A stretch of 63,222 bases of DNA. Source: Spirochaetaceae bacterium (GTDB lineage: Bacteria; Spirochaetota; Spirochaetia; Treponematales; Breznakiellaceae). A program made the translations under genes and the position numbers. The notes beneath the pieces are model-generated. The model did not search any database. It worked only from the letters and a program-made list of their open reading frames with translations, and was not told the DNA's origin. The stretch covers positions 1 to 63,222 of the forward strand of contig JAISLT010000028.1 in assembly GCA_031277165.1 (NCBI GenBank), given 5' to 3'. Below, in pieces: positions 15,623 to 22,806 of this stretch; position 1 is the first letter of the stretch; each line of letters opens with the position of its first letter.

Positions 15623-17140
15623 CTACGCCCCTTTCCTGGCAAACTGTAGTACCTTCCCGAACTCTTCTGCCGCCTCGAAGGCGGCCTCGGTCATTATCCG
15701 TTTGGTCACATGTTCCTGATATATTTTTGCTGCCGCTTTGCTGCGATGTCCGGTTACTTTGGCTACCTTATCAGCGGCCATTCGGTCGGCCATTCGTGCG
15801 GCATAGATATGCCGGAAGCTATGGAAGTCAATATTCCGGCCTTCAATGACAATACCGGTAGGTTTTTCCGGTTTGGTTTCAGAACACAGATAGCGATACT
15901 CAAAATAGTGGTTCCGTATCTCCGTTTTTTCCCCATCCGTGCTTTTTAAGCCCTCTACCCGTTCCGGCTCACTCCATTCACCCACTAAATCACCAAAACT
16001 GTTCTTCTCACCTTTAATTGCCCATAGCTGGCTGTCCCCGTTATGCGGTTCTTCGGACCAGCCCAAGGGATTGTTGGCCGTCTCTTTGATAGCCCGGAGC
16101 AAATTACGCCGGAACAACTCTCCTGAACAAGGCCGGTCAGGCTTCTCTCCGTAGAAGATAAAGGGGTTCTCCTGGCTTTTAGCCCAGGGCGATTTTTCCA
16201 GCAGTTCAAGAAGCAAAGTCCGGATTTCAGGCAGCAGAGGAGCCCGCCGGGGCTCTCCGTTTTTCGGACATTTTAAGCCCTCGGTATCGTTCCAGCTATA
16301 GGACACGTCAAGGACATCATCACGGATACTGTCCCATCTCAGTGCCCGGATTTCACCGGAACGGATTCCCGTGGTCAGGGAAACTAGTGCTGCGATATAG
16401 GCTCGCTTTTCCTGCCAGTTCACCTGGAATAGAGCTTCAATCTCTTCTTCGGTGAGGATGTCCCGGCTTTTTCCTTCTCCAGTAAAGGTAATAAGCCCCT
16501 CGGTGGGGTCAATGGGGATAATCCGCTCGGTATAAGCCCATTTCAGGGCGGAAGTTCCAACAATCATGATGTTGTTGATGGTTGAGGAAGTCAACCGCTT
16601 TTCATGGAGGGCTATGGAGAACTCTCGTAATTCCTTTCGTGTAACGGCGTTCAATGGAATGGTATTCCCAAAAAAGGCTTTCCAATGCCGTTCTATCTTT
16701 TGGAGAGCCTCCCGACAATACTTTTGGGTTATTTTATGACCGTGAGCTATCTTATCCTTGAGGTAAGGGGAACGCTCCAAGTCCCAAAATCGAGCCAGGA
16801 AGGGGATAAACTTCTCCCGGCCCGGTCCGGATTTTGTTACCCCGAAATCAACCAGTTCCCGTTCCCGAAGGGCCGAAACGATGGACATAGCCCCTTCGGT
16901 ATCAATATCCGACTTCTTGATAGCCTTGAGGATAGCCGGAAGGTCAGCAGCCAATTCTACCGGCTTTGGTATCCGTTTCCGGCCCGTAGGAACTCCGTCC
17001 TTGAGCCATTCGGCAACCTTAAGCAGAGCTTCGTCCCGGTTTTGGGTCTTGGTAGAGCGACCGGATAAAGAAACTCCTGACGGGGTAGTGATTTTGGCAT
17101 AGTAGATGCCATTACGCCTATAAAGATAAAAGCGGCGCAT
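15623..17140 (-). CDS. int: tyrosine-recombinase integrase
   Basis: The product is 505 residues. It has an N-terminal arm-binding segment (RRNGIYYAKITTPSG), a helical core-binding domain (about 115-215) and a catalytic domain with R260 (TTGIRSGEIR), H440xxR443 (DFHSFRH), H465 (TGHRS) and the nucleophile Y474 (AKIYQEH). An insertion of about 60 residues (about 360-425) lies between the first arginine and the HxxR box, making it longer than average. The ATG at 17140 follows an AAAGGAG site. It sits 130 bp from tRNA-Glu and its 25-bp palindrome, the classic position for an integrase next to its attachment site. Confidence 0.93.
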   Translation of the reverse strand: MRRFYLYRRNGIYYAKITTPSGVSLSGRSTKTQNRDEALLKVAEWLKDGVPTGRKRIPKPVELAADLPAILKAIKKSDIDTEGAMSIVSALRERELVDFGVTKSGPGREKFIPFLARFWDLERSPYLKDKIAHGHKITQKYCREALQKIERHWKAFFGNTIPLNAVTRKELREFSIALHEKRLTSSTINNIMIVGTSALKWAYTERIIPIDPTEGLITFTGEGKSRDILTEEEIEALFQVNWQEKRAYIAALVSLTTGIRSGEIRALRWDSIRDDVLDVSYSWNDTEGLKCPKNGEPRRAPLLPEIRTLLLELLEKSPWAKSQENPFIFYGEKPDRPCSGELFRRNLLRAIKETANNPLGWSEEPHNGDSQLWAIKGEKNSFGDLVGEWSEPERVEGLKSTDGEKTEIRNHYFEYRYLCSETKPEKPTGIVIEGRNIDFHSFRHIYAARMADRMAADKVAKVTGHRSKAAAKIYQEHVTKRIMTEAAFEAAEEFGKVLQFARKGA

Positions 17141-17239
17141 ATTTCAACTCCTTTAAGGGTGTATGGCATAATGCCGTTTGCTACACTCTTTTCTACAGTG
17201 AATTGAATTATCATAAGCGCCGGTTTTCCGGTAGCTTGC

Positions 17240-17264
17240 TAATTCCTTATACCATAAGGAATTA
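17240..17264. repeat. 25-bp tRNA-linked palindrome, copy 2 (right island boundary)
   Basis: Perfect 11-bp arms TAATTCCTTAT and ATAAGGAATTA surround ACC. It lies six bases 3' of tRNA-Glu and between that tRNA and the integrase. It matches the copy at 10000-10024 at all but a few central bases and lies in the same orientation, as expected for attL/attR of the intervening 7.2 kb. Confidence 0.75.
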
Positions 17265-17270
17265 ACGTAT

Positions 17271-17342
17271 CATCTCCTGGGGGAGTCGAACCCCCGTTGT
17301 CGGGATGAAAACCCGATGTCCTAACCACTAGACGAAGGAGAC
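17271..17342 (-). tRNA. tRNA-Glu (anticodon TTC)
   Basis: Read on the minus strand: acceptor GTCTCCT with AGGAGAT (one G-T pair at the end), D arm GTC/GAC, anticodon stem TCGGG/CCCGA with loop TTTTCAT, and T arm with TTCGACT. Anticodon TTC. CCA is not encoded. The island integrase gene begins 131 bp beyond its 3' end, past the 25-bp palindrome. Confidence 0.95.
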
Positions 17343-17371
17343 CCGTAGTATTTTTTCCCCCAGGGCCTAAT

Positions 17372-17488
17372 ACCCAAGAACCCGCCTTTCGGCGGGGTTC
17401 ATTCGGATATCCGCATTCCTAAAAACAGGGCTCAAAGTAATCTGAAACTGTTCTAAAACTTTAGTTTTTAGGACCGCAGCCTTAGATT
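17372..17488 (-). ncRNA. candidate small RNA or long leader upstream of tRNA-Glu
   Basis: A consensus promoter at 17495-17523 would start transcription near 17488, about 145 nt before tRNA-Glu. The transcript can form a closing 8-bp helix AGTAATCT/AGATTACT around an inner CTAAAA/TTTTAG hairpin. It is followed by a GC-rich stem, AACCCCGCC/GGCGGGTT with a GAAA loop (17379-17399), then CTTGGG, a weak terminator. No open reading frame is seen. It could be an independent RNA or the tRNA's processed 5' leader; no known RNA family was recognised. Confidence 0.4.
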
Positions 17489-17494
17489 ACTCTT

Positions 17495-17523
17495 ACTATA
17501 AAAAAACCCCGCTGCTTTGTCAA
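17495..17523 (-). promoter_or_regulatory. promoter upstream of tRNA-Glu / candidate RNA
   Basis: TTGACA (minus-strand -35, 17518-17523) and TATAGT (-10, 17495-17500) are separated by 17 bp, an almost ideal sigma-70 promoter. Confidence 0.75.
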
Positions 17524-17534
17524 GGACAGCGGGG

Positions 17535-17743
17535 CATTTCCCCAAACTTCAGTTTTGGGAAATGCCCAATTACAACCGGCATTCCCGGACATTCGAAGAA
17601 TGCCAGGGAAGAACCGGCAGAAAAACTAACAGCCGCATTTGCAGGCCTATGGCTTTTCGCCGGAAAAGTATAAAACCCGCAATTATCCGGCTGTTTTCGG
17701 AGTTTACAAGGGATTTGTGCGCTAAAGCGCAACAAACTCCTAG
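17535..17743. repeat. mosaic of dispersed inverted-repeat modules ending in a stop codon
   Basis: The segment contains the CCAAACTTCAGTTTTGG module (17551-17567; relatives at about 18561 and 29623) and ends with GCGCAACAAACTCCTAG. Its CTAG supplies the TAG stop of the outer-membrane protein gene ending at 17740. No gene is seen in 17400-17739. Confidence 0.65.
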
Positions 17744-18441
17744 AACTTTACACCGATGCCAATGACCGGTTTAACTTCCCAGGCAAAGATAAATTCCAGA
17801 TCGGTATCACTGTCATCAGTTGTAGCACTAGCAAAGATACCCTTTGTTTTGTGCCAGCGGAAAATATCTATGGCCAGATTGGTGCGGCTAAAGATATAGA
17901 TATTGTTGTTAAAGTGGAACTGAATGCCCAGGTAGACGCCGGGACCGACCTGAAGGTCCTGCCGTTTTATCCATTGCCCTCCAGCACCACTTACATCGGG
18001 AACCCACAGATCATCGCTAAAATAGTACAGGTGGGCCCCAATGGCCAGGGGGATCCGGAGGAAGTTGCCGTTGTATATGTACACTACCGGCCCCAGCAGG
18101 ACATTGGTCCCAAAGAGGGAATTATAATTCGACTCATTTGACGCAAATCCCGCTATTTTACCCCCAAAGAAAAAGTCCGCATCCAGGGTAAGACCCACCT
18201 TGCGGCCAAAGTTAAAAAGCAGGGCCAGGCCCAGGGCGGTATTGGCGCTTACGGTCTTGTCTTCATAAAGCGGCGCCGGATCATCCCCATGTTCGGCGTT
18301 TGTCCAGTGGATGGGGAAACCCACGTTTATTTCCAGGTCGAATACTTCCGGCTTTCCCTCACTAGGGGCCGCCGCTTCTTCCTGGGCAAAGGCCAAGCCC
18401 GCGGCAAGGATTAGAGCCGCCAACAGTACCAATTTCTTCAT
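17740..18441 (-). CDS. predicted outer-membrane beta-barrel protein
   Basis: The product is 233 residues. It has a signal peptide (MKKLVLLAALILAAGLAFAQ) and then alternating hydrophobic/polar strands rich in aromatic and glycine residues (LGLALLFNFGRKVGLTLDAD, LGPVVYIYNGNFLRIPLAIG), ending in VIGIGVKF with a terminal aromatic residue, as expected for an outer-membrane barrel. No specific family is recognised. The ATG at 18441 follows AAGGAG, and a promoter is visible at 18495-18523, so it forms its own unit. The stop codon lies in a dispersed repeat. Confidence 0.7.
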   Translation of the reverse strand: MKKLVLLAALILAAGLAFAQEEAAAPSEGKPEVFDLEINVGFPIHWTNAEHGDDPAPLYEDKTVSANTALGLALLFNFGRKVGLTLDADFFFGGKIAGFASNESNYNSLFGTNVLLGPVVYIYNGNFLRIPLAIGAHLYYFSDDLWVPDVSGAGGQWIKRQDLQVGPGVYLGIQFHFNNNIYIFSRTNLAIDIFRWHKTKGIFASATTDDSDTDLEFIFAWEVKPVIGIGVKF

Positions 18442-18494
18442 GTTTTACTCCTTATAAAAAATTTGAAACCTAAAGTACGCTACTACTTATGGTT

Positions 18495-18523
18495 AGTTTA
18501 GTTTACCCGAAAAAGGAAGTCAA
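18495..18523 (-). promoter_or_regulatory. promoter of the outer-membrane protein gene
   Basis: TTGACT (18518-18523) and TAAACT (18495-18500) with a 17-bp spacer lie about 55-80 bp before the ATG at 18441. The remaining bases to 18602 hold a CCCAAAAACTGAAGTTTGGG hairpin. Confidence 0.6.
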
Positions 18524-18602
18524 TACGGACTTTGTTTTTATTTTCAAGCCCTCCGGCCAATCCCAAAAACTGAAGTTTGGGGAAAGCCCCCCCTCTCTAT
18601 CC

Positions 18603-19823
18603 CTACATTTTAAGTTTCTCCAGAAGGAGGGAACGGAACCGCAGGGCGGTCTGGAATTCCGGTTCCAGGGCCAGGGAAGCGTCGCAGTCCGCCAGGGCCG
18701 CAGGATAATCCTCCAGATGATAATAGGCCTGTCCCCTGCGGTACAGGGTAAAATTCTGGTAGGGGTTAATCTCCAGAGAAAGGGTAAAATCCTCCACGGC
18801 CCCTTCGTACTCCCGCAATACGGACCTAACCACCCCCCGGTAATAGGCGGATTTATAAGAGGTTCTGTCATATTCCAGGGACTTGGTAAAATCTTCAATG
18901 GCCTCCCTGTACTTGGATTGGGCAAAATAGGCCATACCCCGGTGTTTGTAGATCAACGATACAATAGAAGGGGCCGGTTTCATGTCTAAAATTCGGCTAT
19001 AAAAGGCGATGGCCTCGGGAAACCGGTTCTGGTTATGGGCATAGAGGGCATTTAAAAGAAGATCGTCAATGGTGGCCTGATAATTGGGCTCCGGCAGGGG
19101 AAGGGGGATTGTTTTTTCCCGTTCTTGTTCTTCTTCAAAAAGCAGACCATCGGTGGAATCTTCGATTTTCCGGTAAAACGAATCCCGGCGTTTTCCCATT
19201 TCCCGGTTAAGCTGGCGCTGGTAACTTCGGATCTCTTGAAAAATGCTGTCCGCCAAAGAAAGGCTTGCGTTAACCGCCGCCAGACGGCGCTTTAGAGGAT
19301 CATCAAAGGGGGTAAATTCCGCCTTGTACACCAGTTCATGTTCAACCTCGGCCCAGGCGTCTTGAAGAATGGTCCTTATCTGAATTTCCACCATTTGGGA
19401 GCGGCAATCCCCCCATTTGGAGATCAATTCCGGGGGTATCTGGACAAGCAGGTGTACCGATTCATACCCAAATTCCTTAAAACTAAAATGGGCGCCCTTT
19501 CTGTCCAGTTCCGCCACGGAAAAATTCCCCCGGATTAGCTTTTCCACCACCGAAAGATCTTCCAGAAAGGGACAAACAATCCGCAGGGCCAGTAAATCGG
19601 TAATTACCGGTTCACCCCCCGGAGTTTCCTTAAGAAGCCGCAGGTACTTTTTATAATAACTGTCAAATTCTTTAACCCGGCCCTTGATTGTCGGCCGGGA
19701 AGACAGGGTTTGAACCGCCGTTTCTAAAATACCGGTTATATCCCGTAAAATACGATCCCGGATGGGAAAAACCCTTTCATAGTCTTTTTGAAGCAGAGTG
19801 CGATCCGGAAGAACAAAACTCAT
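18603..19823 (-). CDS. small alarmone synthetase-type RelA/SpoT domain fused to TPR repeats
   Basis: The product is 406 residues. Residues about 1-215 form a RelA/SpoT synthetase-like domain without HD, TGS or ACT parts: IKGRVKEFDSYYKKYL, ITDLLALRIVCPF, FGYESVHLLVQIP and VEIQIRTILQDAWAEVEHEL. Residues about 250-400 are four or more TPR units (AIAFYSRILDMKP, AIEDFTKSLEYD, AVEDFTLSLEINP). In place of the usual DYIxxPKxNGYxSLH it has FKEFGYESVHLLV, so catalytic competence is uncertain. With the long RSH at 5405 it makes two synthetase-type proteins in this window and no clear hydrolase. Confidence 0.8.
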   Translation of the reverse strand: MSFVLPDRTLLQKDYERVFPIRDRILRDITGILETAVQTLSSRPTIKGRVKEFDSYYKKYLRLLKETPGGEPVITDLLALRIVCPFLEDLSVVEKLIRGNFSVAELDRKGAHFSFKEFGYESVHLLVQIPPELISKWGDCRSQMVEIQIRTILQDAWAEVEHELVYKAEFTPFDDPLKRRLAAVNASLSLADSIFQEIRSYQRQLNREMGKRRDSFYRKIEDSTDGLLFEEEQEREKTIPLPLPEPNYQATIDDLLLNALYAHNQNRFPEAIAFYSRILDMKPAPSIVSLIYKHRGMAYFAQSKYREAIEDFTKSLEYDRTSYKSAYYRGVVRSVLREYEGAVEDFTLSLEINPYQNFTLYRRGQAYYHLEDYPAALADCDASLALEPEFQTALRFRSLLLEKLKM

Positions 19824-19836
19824 GCTTGCTCCGAAT

Positions 19837-19881
19837 AAAAGGGCTGTCTGAAAGCGAAAACTTCAGACAGCCCTTTTTTTT
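19837..19881 (-). terminator. bidirectional intrinsic terminator
   Basis: GGGCTGTCTGAA and TTCAGACAGCCC form a 12-bp stem (19841-19873) with T-rich tails in both directions. It ends flaA transcription (minus) before the alarmone synthetase gene. Confidence 0.8.
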
Positions 19882-19930
19882 GAAACCGGGGCTTGTATTT
19901 TAAGCACTAAAACACAAGCCTGCTGCACGC

Positions 19931-21001
19931 TTAATTTCCTGCGTTAACCGTAGGAGAAGGAGTAAACGAATTTTCCGTCGCTTGTTTTTGCTGTTCCAGA
20001 TAACGAAGAATCTGCTGTTCGCCAAACCTTTCCATTTCCCACACTTTCTTTTGCTCTTCCCTGGTCTGGATGATGTGCCACCGTCCTTCATCGTCAATAT
20101 CCCGGTCGGTATCAAGAATCGCCTTATCGTAGATAACCTTTACATCCCGGAAATAGGCGATAAAGTCGCCGCCAACCTTGTCACCGTCCCGCTTAATCAG
20201 GAAGCCCCCGAATTTAACGAAGGGAGTAGAGGTTGGATACAGGGGATACAGCCGGAGTTCCCGGTTCCGTACCTGGGTTACATAGGCGGGGTTATTCCAG
20301 CGGAGCTCGGCCCAGCCGTCAAAGTCCAAGTACCCCATGTGCATGGTTTTTTCGTTCCCTTCGTTGTCGATAAGGATAACCGCCAGACTGTGGGGAAACT
20401 GAAGGCCGTATACATTCACCGCAATAGACTTAATCGTACCCACGTTTTTAATTACCCCAAGGCCGTAATCGGGCTTTCCGTCGCCGTCCTCGTCGGGTCC
20501 TTCAAACCGGGAAAGGCCGCTGACGCTGCTTTCGCCGGTACCGGTGATATTCCCGTCATCGTCGATTTCCCCTTTGGCTTCAAAGGCGGGAATCTCAAAC
20601 GGAGGCCTAATCATGGCCCAGGAATTCCACGGTTCGGTGGGGAAGTTAACCCTTACGCCCAGCACTTTTCCGTACTGTTTGGAATCGGCCTCTTCCGTGT
20701 AGGTAAGAACTTCCCGGGGAATGGTTCTGGACGAAGACGCCAGGATCACGTTCCAGTTCCGTATGGCCAGGGAGGTCTTCATGATCCGCTTCTGCTCCTC
20801 GGTGAAGCTGCCACCGGACACAGCGCCATAGTCCATTATGGTTGCCCGGTTTTGAGTCATCTGCGGCTCCTGCCCGTCTTCCTGCTGGGGAGCGGGAATA
20901 ATATCCGCCGCAAGCTTTGTAAAATCAATGAGAACCGCTTCTTCGGCAAATAGCCCAACAGCCATCAGTATGATGGTTAAAAGAATGAATATCCGTTTCA
21001 T
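19931..21001 (-). CDS. flaA: flagellar filament outer-layer (sheath) protein FlaA
   Basis: The product is 356 residues. A cleavable signal peptide (MKRIFILLTIILMAVGLFAE) is followed by the conserved FlaA body: YGKVLGVRVNFPTEPWNSWA, IRPPFEIPAF, GVIKNVGTIKSIAVNVYGL and MGYLDFDGWAELRW. FlaA is exported by Sec to the periplasm and sheaths the FlaB core of spirochete periplasmic flagella. A 40-residue Gln/Asn-rich tail is present. The gene has its own sigma-70-like promoter (21047-21074) and terminator, separate from the large flagellar operon. The ATG follows AAGGAGC. Confidence 0.92.
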   Translation of the reverse strand: MKRIFILLTIILMAVGLFAEEAVLIDFTKLAADIIPAPQQEDGQEPQMTQNRATIMDYGAVSGGSFTEEQKRIMKTSLAIRNWNVILASSSRTIPREVLTYTEEADSKQYGKVLGVRVNFPTEPWNSWAMIRPPFEIPAFEAKGEIDDDGNITGTGESSVSGLSRFEGPDEDGDGKPDYGLGVIKNVGTIKSIAVNVYGLQFPHSLAVILIDNEGNEKTMHMGYLDFDGWAELRWNNPAYVTQVRNRELRLYPLYPTSTPFVKFGGFLIKRDGDKVGGDFIAYFRDVKVIYDKAILDTDRDIDDEGRWHIIQTREEQKKVWEMERFGEQQILRYLEQQKQATENSFTPSPTVNAGN

Positions 21002-21046
21002 TCACAGCTCCTTTACACTACCAAATAATAAATTAAGCTATATAAA

Positions 21047-21074
21047 AATATACGATCTTAAAACAATTTGTCAA
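21047..21074 (-). promoter_or_regulatory. flaA promoter
   Basis: TTGACA (21069-21074) and TATATT (21047-21052) with a 16-bp spacer lie about 50-70 bp before the flaA start. It is a housekeeping-type promoter rather than sigma-28. Confidence 0.7.
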
Positions 21075-21091
21075 TACCTTATCGCTTAATT

Positions 21092-21568
21092 CTATCGATC
21101 CGGGCCAAAGATTCTGTCAAATTCGCTAAAAAAGACCTCATTTCCGTTCACAAAAAGTTTTACCGCCGAAATTGAGCGAAAATTCCGCCTGATCCCCCGG
21201 TTTAGGGCTAAAAAACTGTCAAAAAGCGGCAATCCCCCCTGCACGGGCAGCACCGCATCCCCGGAAAAATCGGCGTATACCGTTCCATCCCGGTACATGA
21301 AGGACCGCAGTTTAACGCCCTTGGTTAGAAGGGGGGCGCAGGTTACCGAAACGGGGCCCAGCACAAGTTCGTCCACATAATTCCTTATGTTCTGCTCCAG
21401 GGAACCGGCTTTGTGGAGCATTCTGTCTTCCACCACCAGTTTTCCGTCTTCCAGGGCGGGGAATTCAAAGGTACGCCTGGTTAGCCTCGAATGAAAAAGC
21501 TCAAAAAAGGTAAAACCAAGCAGCGCCGCAAGGTATACCAGACGGCGGATTTGCTTAAAAAAACCCAT
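21092..21568 (-). CDS. GerM/GerMN-domain protein, membrane anchored
   Basis: The product is 158 residues with an N-terminal membrane segment (LVYLAALLGFTFFELF) and a single GerMN domain (NIRNYVDELVLGPVSVTCAP, GTVYADFSGDAVLP, INRxFxSI-like AVKLFVNGNEVFFSEFDRIF). The domain is known from spore germination proteins and from envelope proteins associated with cell-wall amidases. An amidase gene begins just upstream (21760-22806), so a role in peptidoglycan handling is plausible. It is separated from that gene by a repeat element. Confidence 0.7.
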   Translation of the reverse strand: MGFFKQIRRLVYLAALLGFTFFELFHSRLTRRTFEFPALEDGKLVVEDRMLHKAGSLEQNIRNYVDELVLGPVSVTCAPLLTKGVKLRSFMYRDGTVYADFSGDAVLPVQGGLPLFDSFLALNRGIRRNFRSISAVKLFVNGNEVFFSEFDRIFGPDR

Positions 21569-21618
21569 GGTTCTCCTCTATTATCCCCATTTCCCTATTC
21601 CCATTTCCCATTCTCCGG

Positions 21619-21764
21619 CTAGGAGTTTGTTGCGCCCTGCGCATAAACCCCAAAGAATCGCCGATCAGGCGATTTTACCCTGCAAACCCCGAAAGCAGCC
21701 CGATAATCGGAAATTTTTTACGGCATCAAGCGCAAAAAATCCACAGGTGCAACAGGCTGTTAGG
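21619..21764. repeat. stop-codon-linked modular inverted repeat
   Basis: It starts CTAGGAGTTTGTTGCGC, contains the AATCGCCGATCAGGCGATT hairpin and TACCCTGCAAAC, and ends GCAACAGGCTGTTAG. The last bases supply the TAA stop of the amidase gene. It is one of the longest copies of the family. Confidence 0.75.
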
Positions 21765-22806
21765 GGGCGATATACCCCCCGGATTGCTCAAATTCGGTAA
21801 CAAAATCGGCAATTCCTTTATACAACCCCTGGGAGAATAATTTCAAGTAGCCGGGATCTGCCATAAGGACCGCATCGTCGGGGTTGGTGACAAAACCTAG
21901 TTCTACCAGTACCGCGGGCATCCGGGCGTTTCTGACCACATACCAATTTTCCGCCTTTAGGCCCCGGGCGGGGATGCGGCTGCCCAGGATTTCTTGAAAA
22001 CGGTTAAGGATAAACCGGCCTATTCTGGTACTTTCGGAGGTAAATTCCTCCTCCAGCATGGCATTAAGGATCGGAATAACCTCGGCGGAATCGGCGTATT
22101 TATCCCGGTCTATAAGTTCCCGCCGGGCCTCCGGGGGCAGGTACCACACTTCGTAGCCCCGGGCGGTTTTATTTAACGATGCATTGGCATGGATGGAAAT
22201 ATAGATGATTGCCTCGTTGTCCCGGAGCGGCACGGTATTGGCAATGGTAACCCGGTCTTCCAGGGTGGGATAGGTGTCGCCGGTTCTGGTAAGGAGTATC
22301 CGCTTTTCCGGGTAGGCGGACTGTAACAGCGCCGCCAATCCCTTGGAAACCGCCAGGGTAATGTCCTTTTCCACCGATTTTAGGGTTTTTCCTGCTATAG
22401 TATGGGTGCCTATGGCCCCGGGATCCTTTCCCCCATGGCCGGGATCCACGATGATCGCCGCCACCCTAAAACGGATCGCCTCTTCGGCAATTACCCCGGT
22501 TAGGGCTTGTTTAACCGAGTGTACAAAGGATTCGGGAAAACGAAGGTTTCCCCCTTCTCTATACGGAAGGAAAAGGGTAAGTACCTCCCTGCCGTCCAGC
22601 AGGGCCAGGCCCTGTTCCTCCGGGGCTCCCGCATAAAAACTAAGCCGGTGGTCCCCGGCGCTTAGCACCCCGGTGGACAGCAGGGGATCCCACCGCAGGG
22701 AGGTCCCCAATTCCCGGAGGGTTTCGTCCAAGGAATAGGTCCGGGTATCCTGGGCGTAGAGGGGCAGGACCAGGAAAAAAACCAGGAAAAGCCAGGGGCC
22801 CCTCAT
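21760..22806 (-). CDS. N-acetylmuramoyl-L-alanine amidase (Amidase_3)
   Basis: The ATG at 22806 overlaps the upstream stop (ATGA) and directly precedes a signal peptide (MRGPWLFLVFFLVLPLYAQ), so this start is preferred; 348 residues. The C-terminal zinc amidase domain shows VDPGHGGKDPGAIG, the second ligand region around EKDITLAVSK, SIHANAS and VELGFVTNPDDAVLM. It cleaves the lactyl-peptide bond of peptidoglycan in the periplasm. An N-terminal region of about 110 residues (DETLRELGTSLRW and following) could be a regulatory domain. It is the last gene of the glycan-type cluster beginning at 29547. Confidence 0.9.
   Translation of the reverse strand: MRGPWLFLVFFLVLPLYAQDTRTYSLDETLRELGTSLRWDPLLSTGVLSAGDHRLSFYAGAPEEQGLALLDGREVLTLFLPYREGGNLRFPESFVHSVKQALTGVIAEEAIRFRVAAIIVDPGHGGKDPGAIGTHTIAGKTLKSVEKDITLAVSKGLAALLQSAYPEKRILLTRTGDTYPTLEDRVTIANTVPLRDNEAIIYISIHANASLNKTARGYEVWYLPPEARRELIDRDKYADSAEVIPILNAMLEEEFTSESTRIGRFILNRFQEILGSRIPARGLKAENWYVVRNARMPAVLVELGFVTNPDDAVLMADPGYLKLFSQGLYKGIADFVTEFEQSGGYIAP

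Noticed and set aside
9891-17342. Island integration directly into the tRNA-Asn or tRNA-Glu gene body
   Set aside because: No duplicated tRNA 3' segment is seen at the far end; the shared sequence is the palindrome outside the tRNAs.
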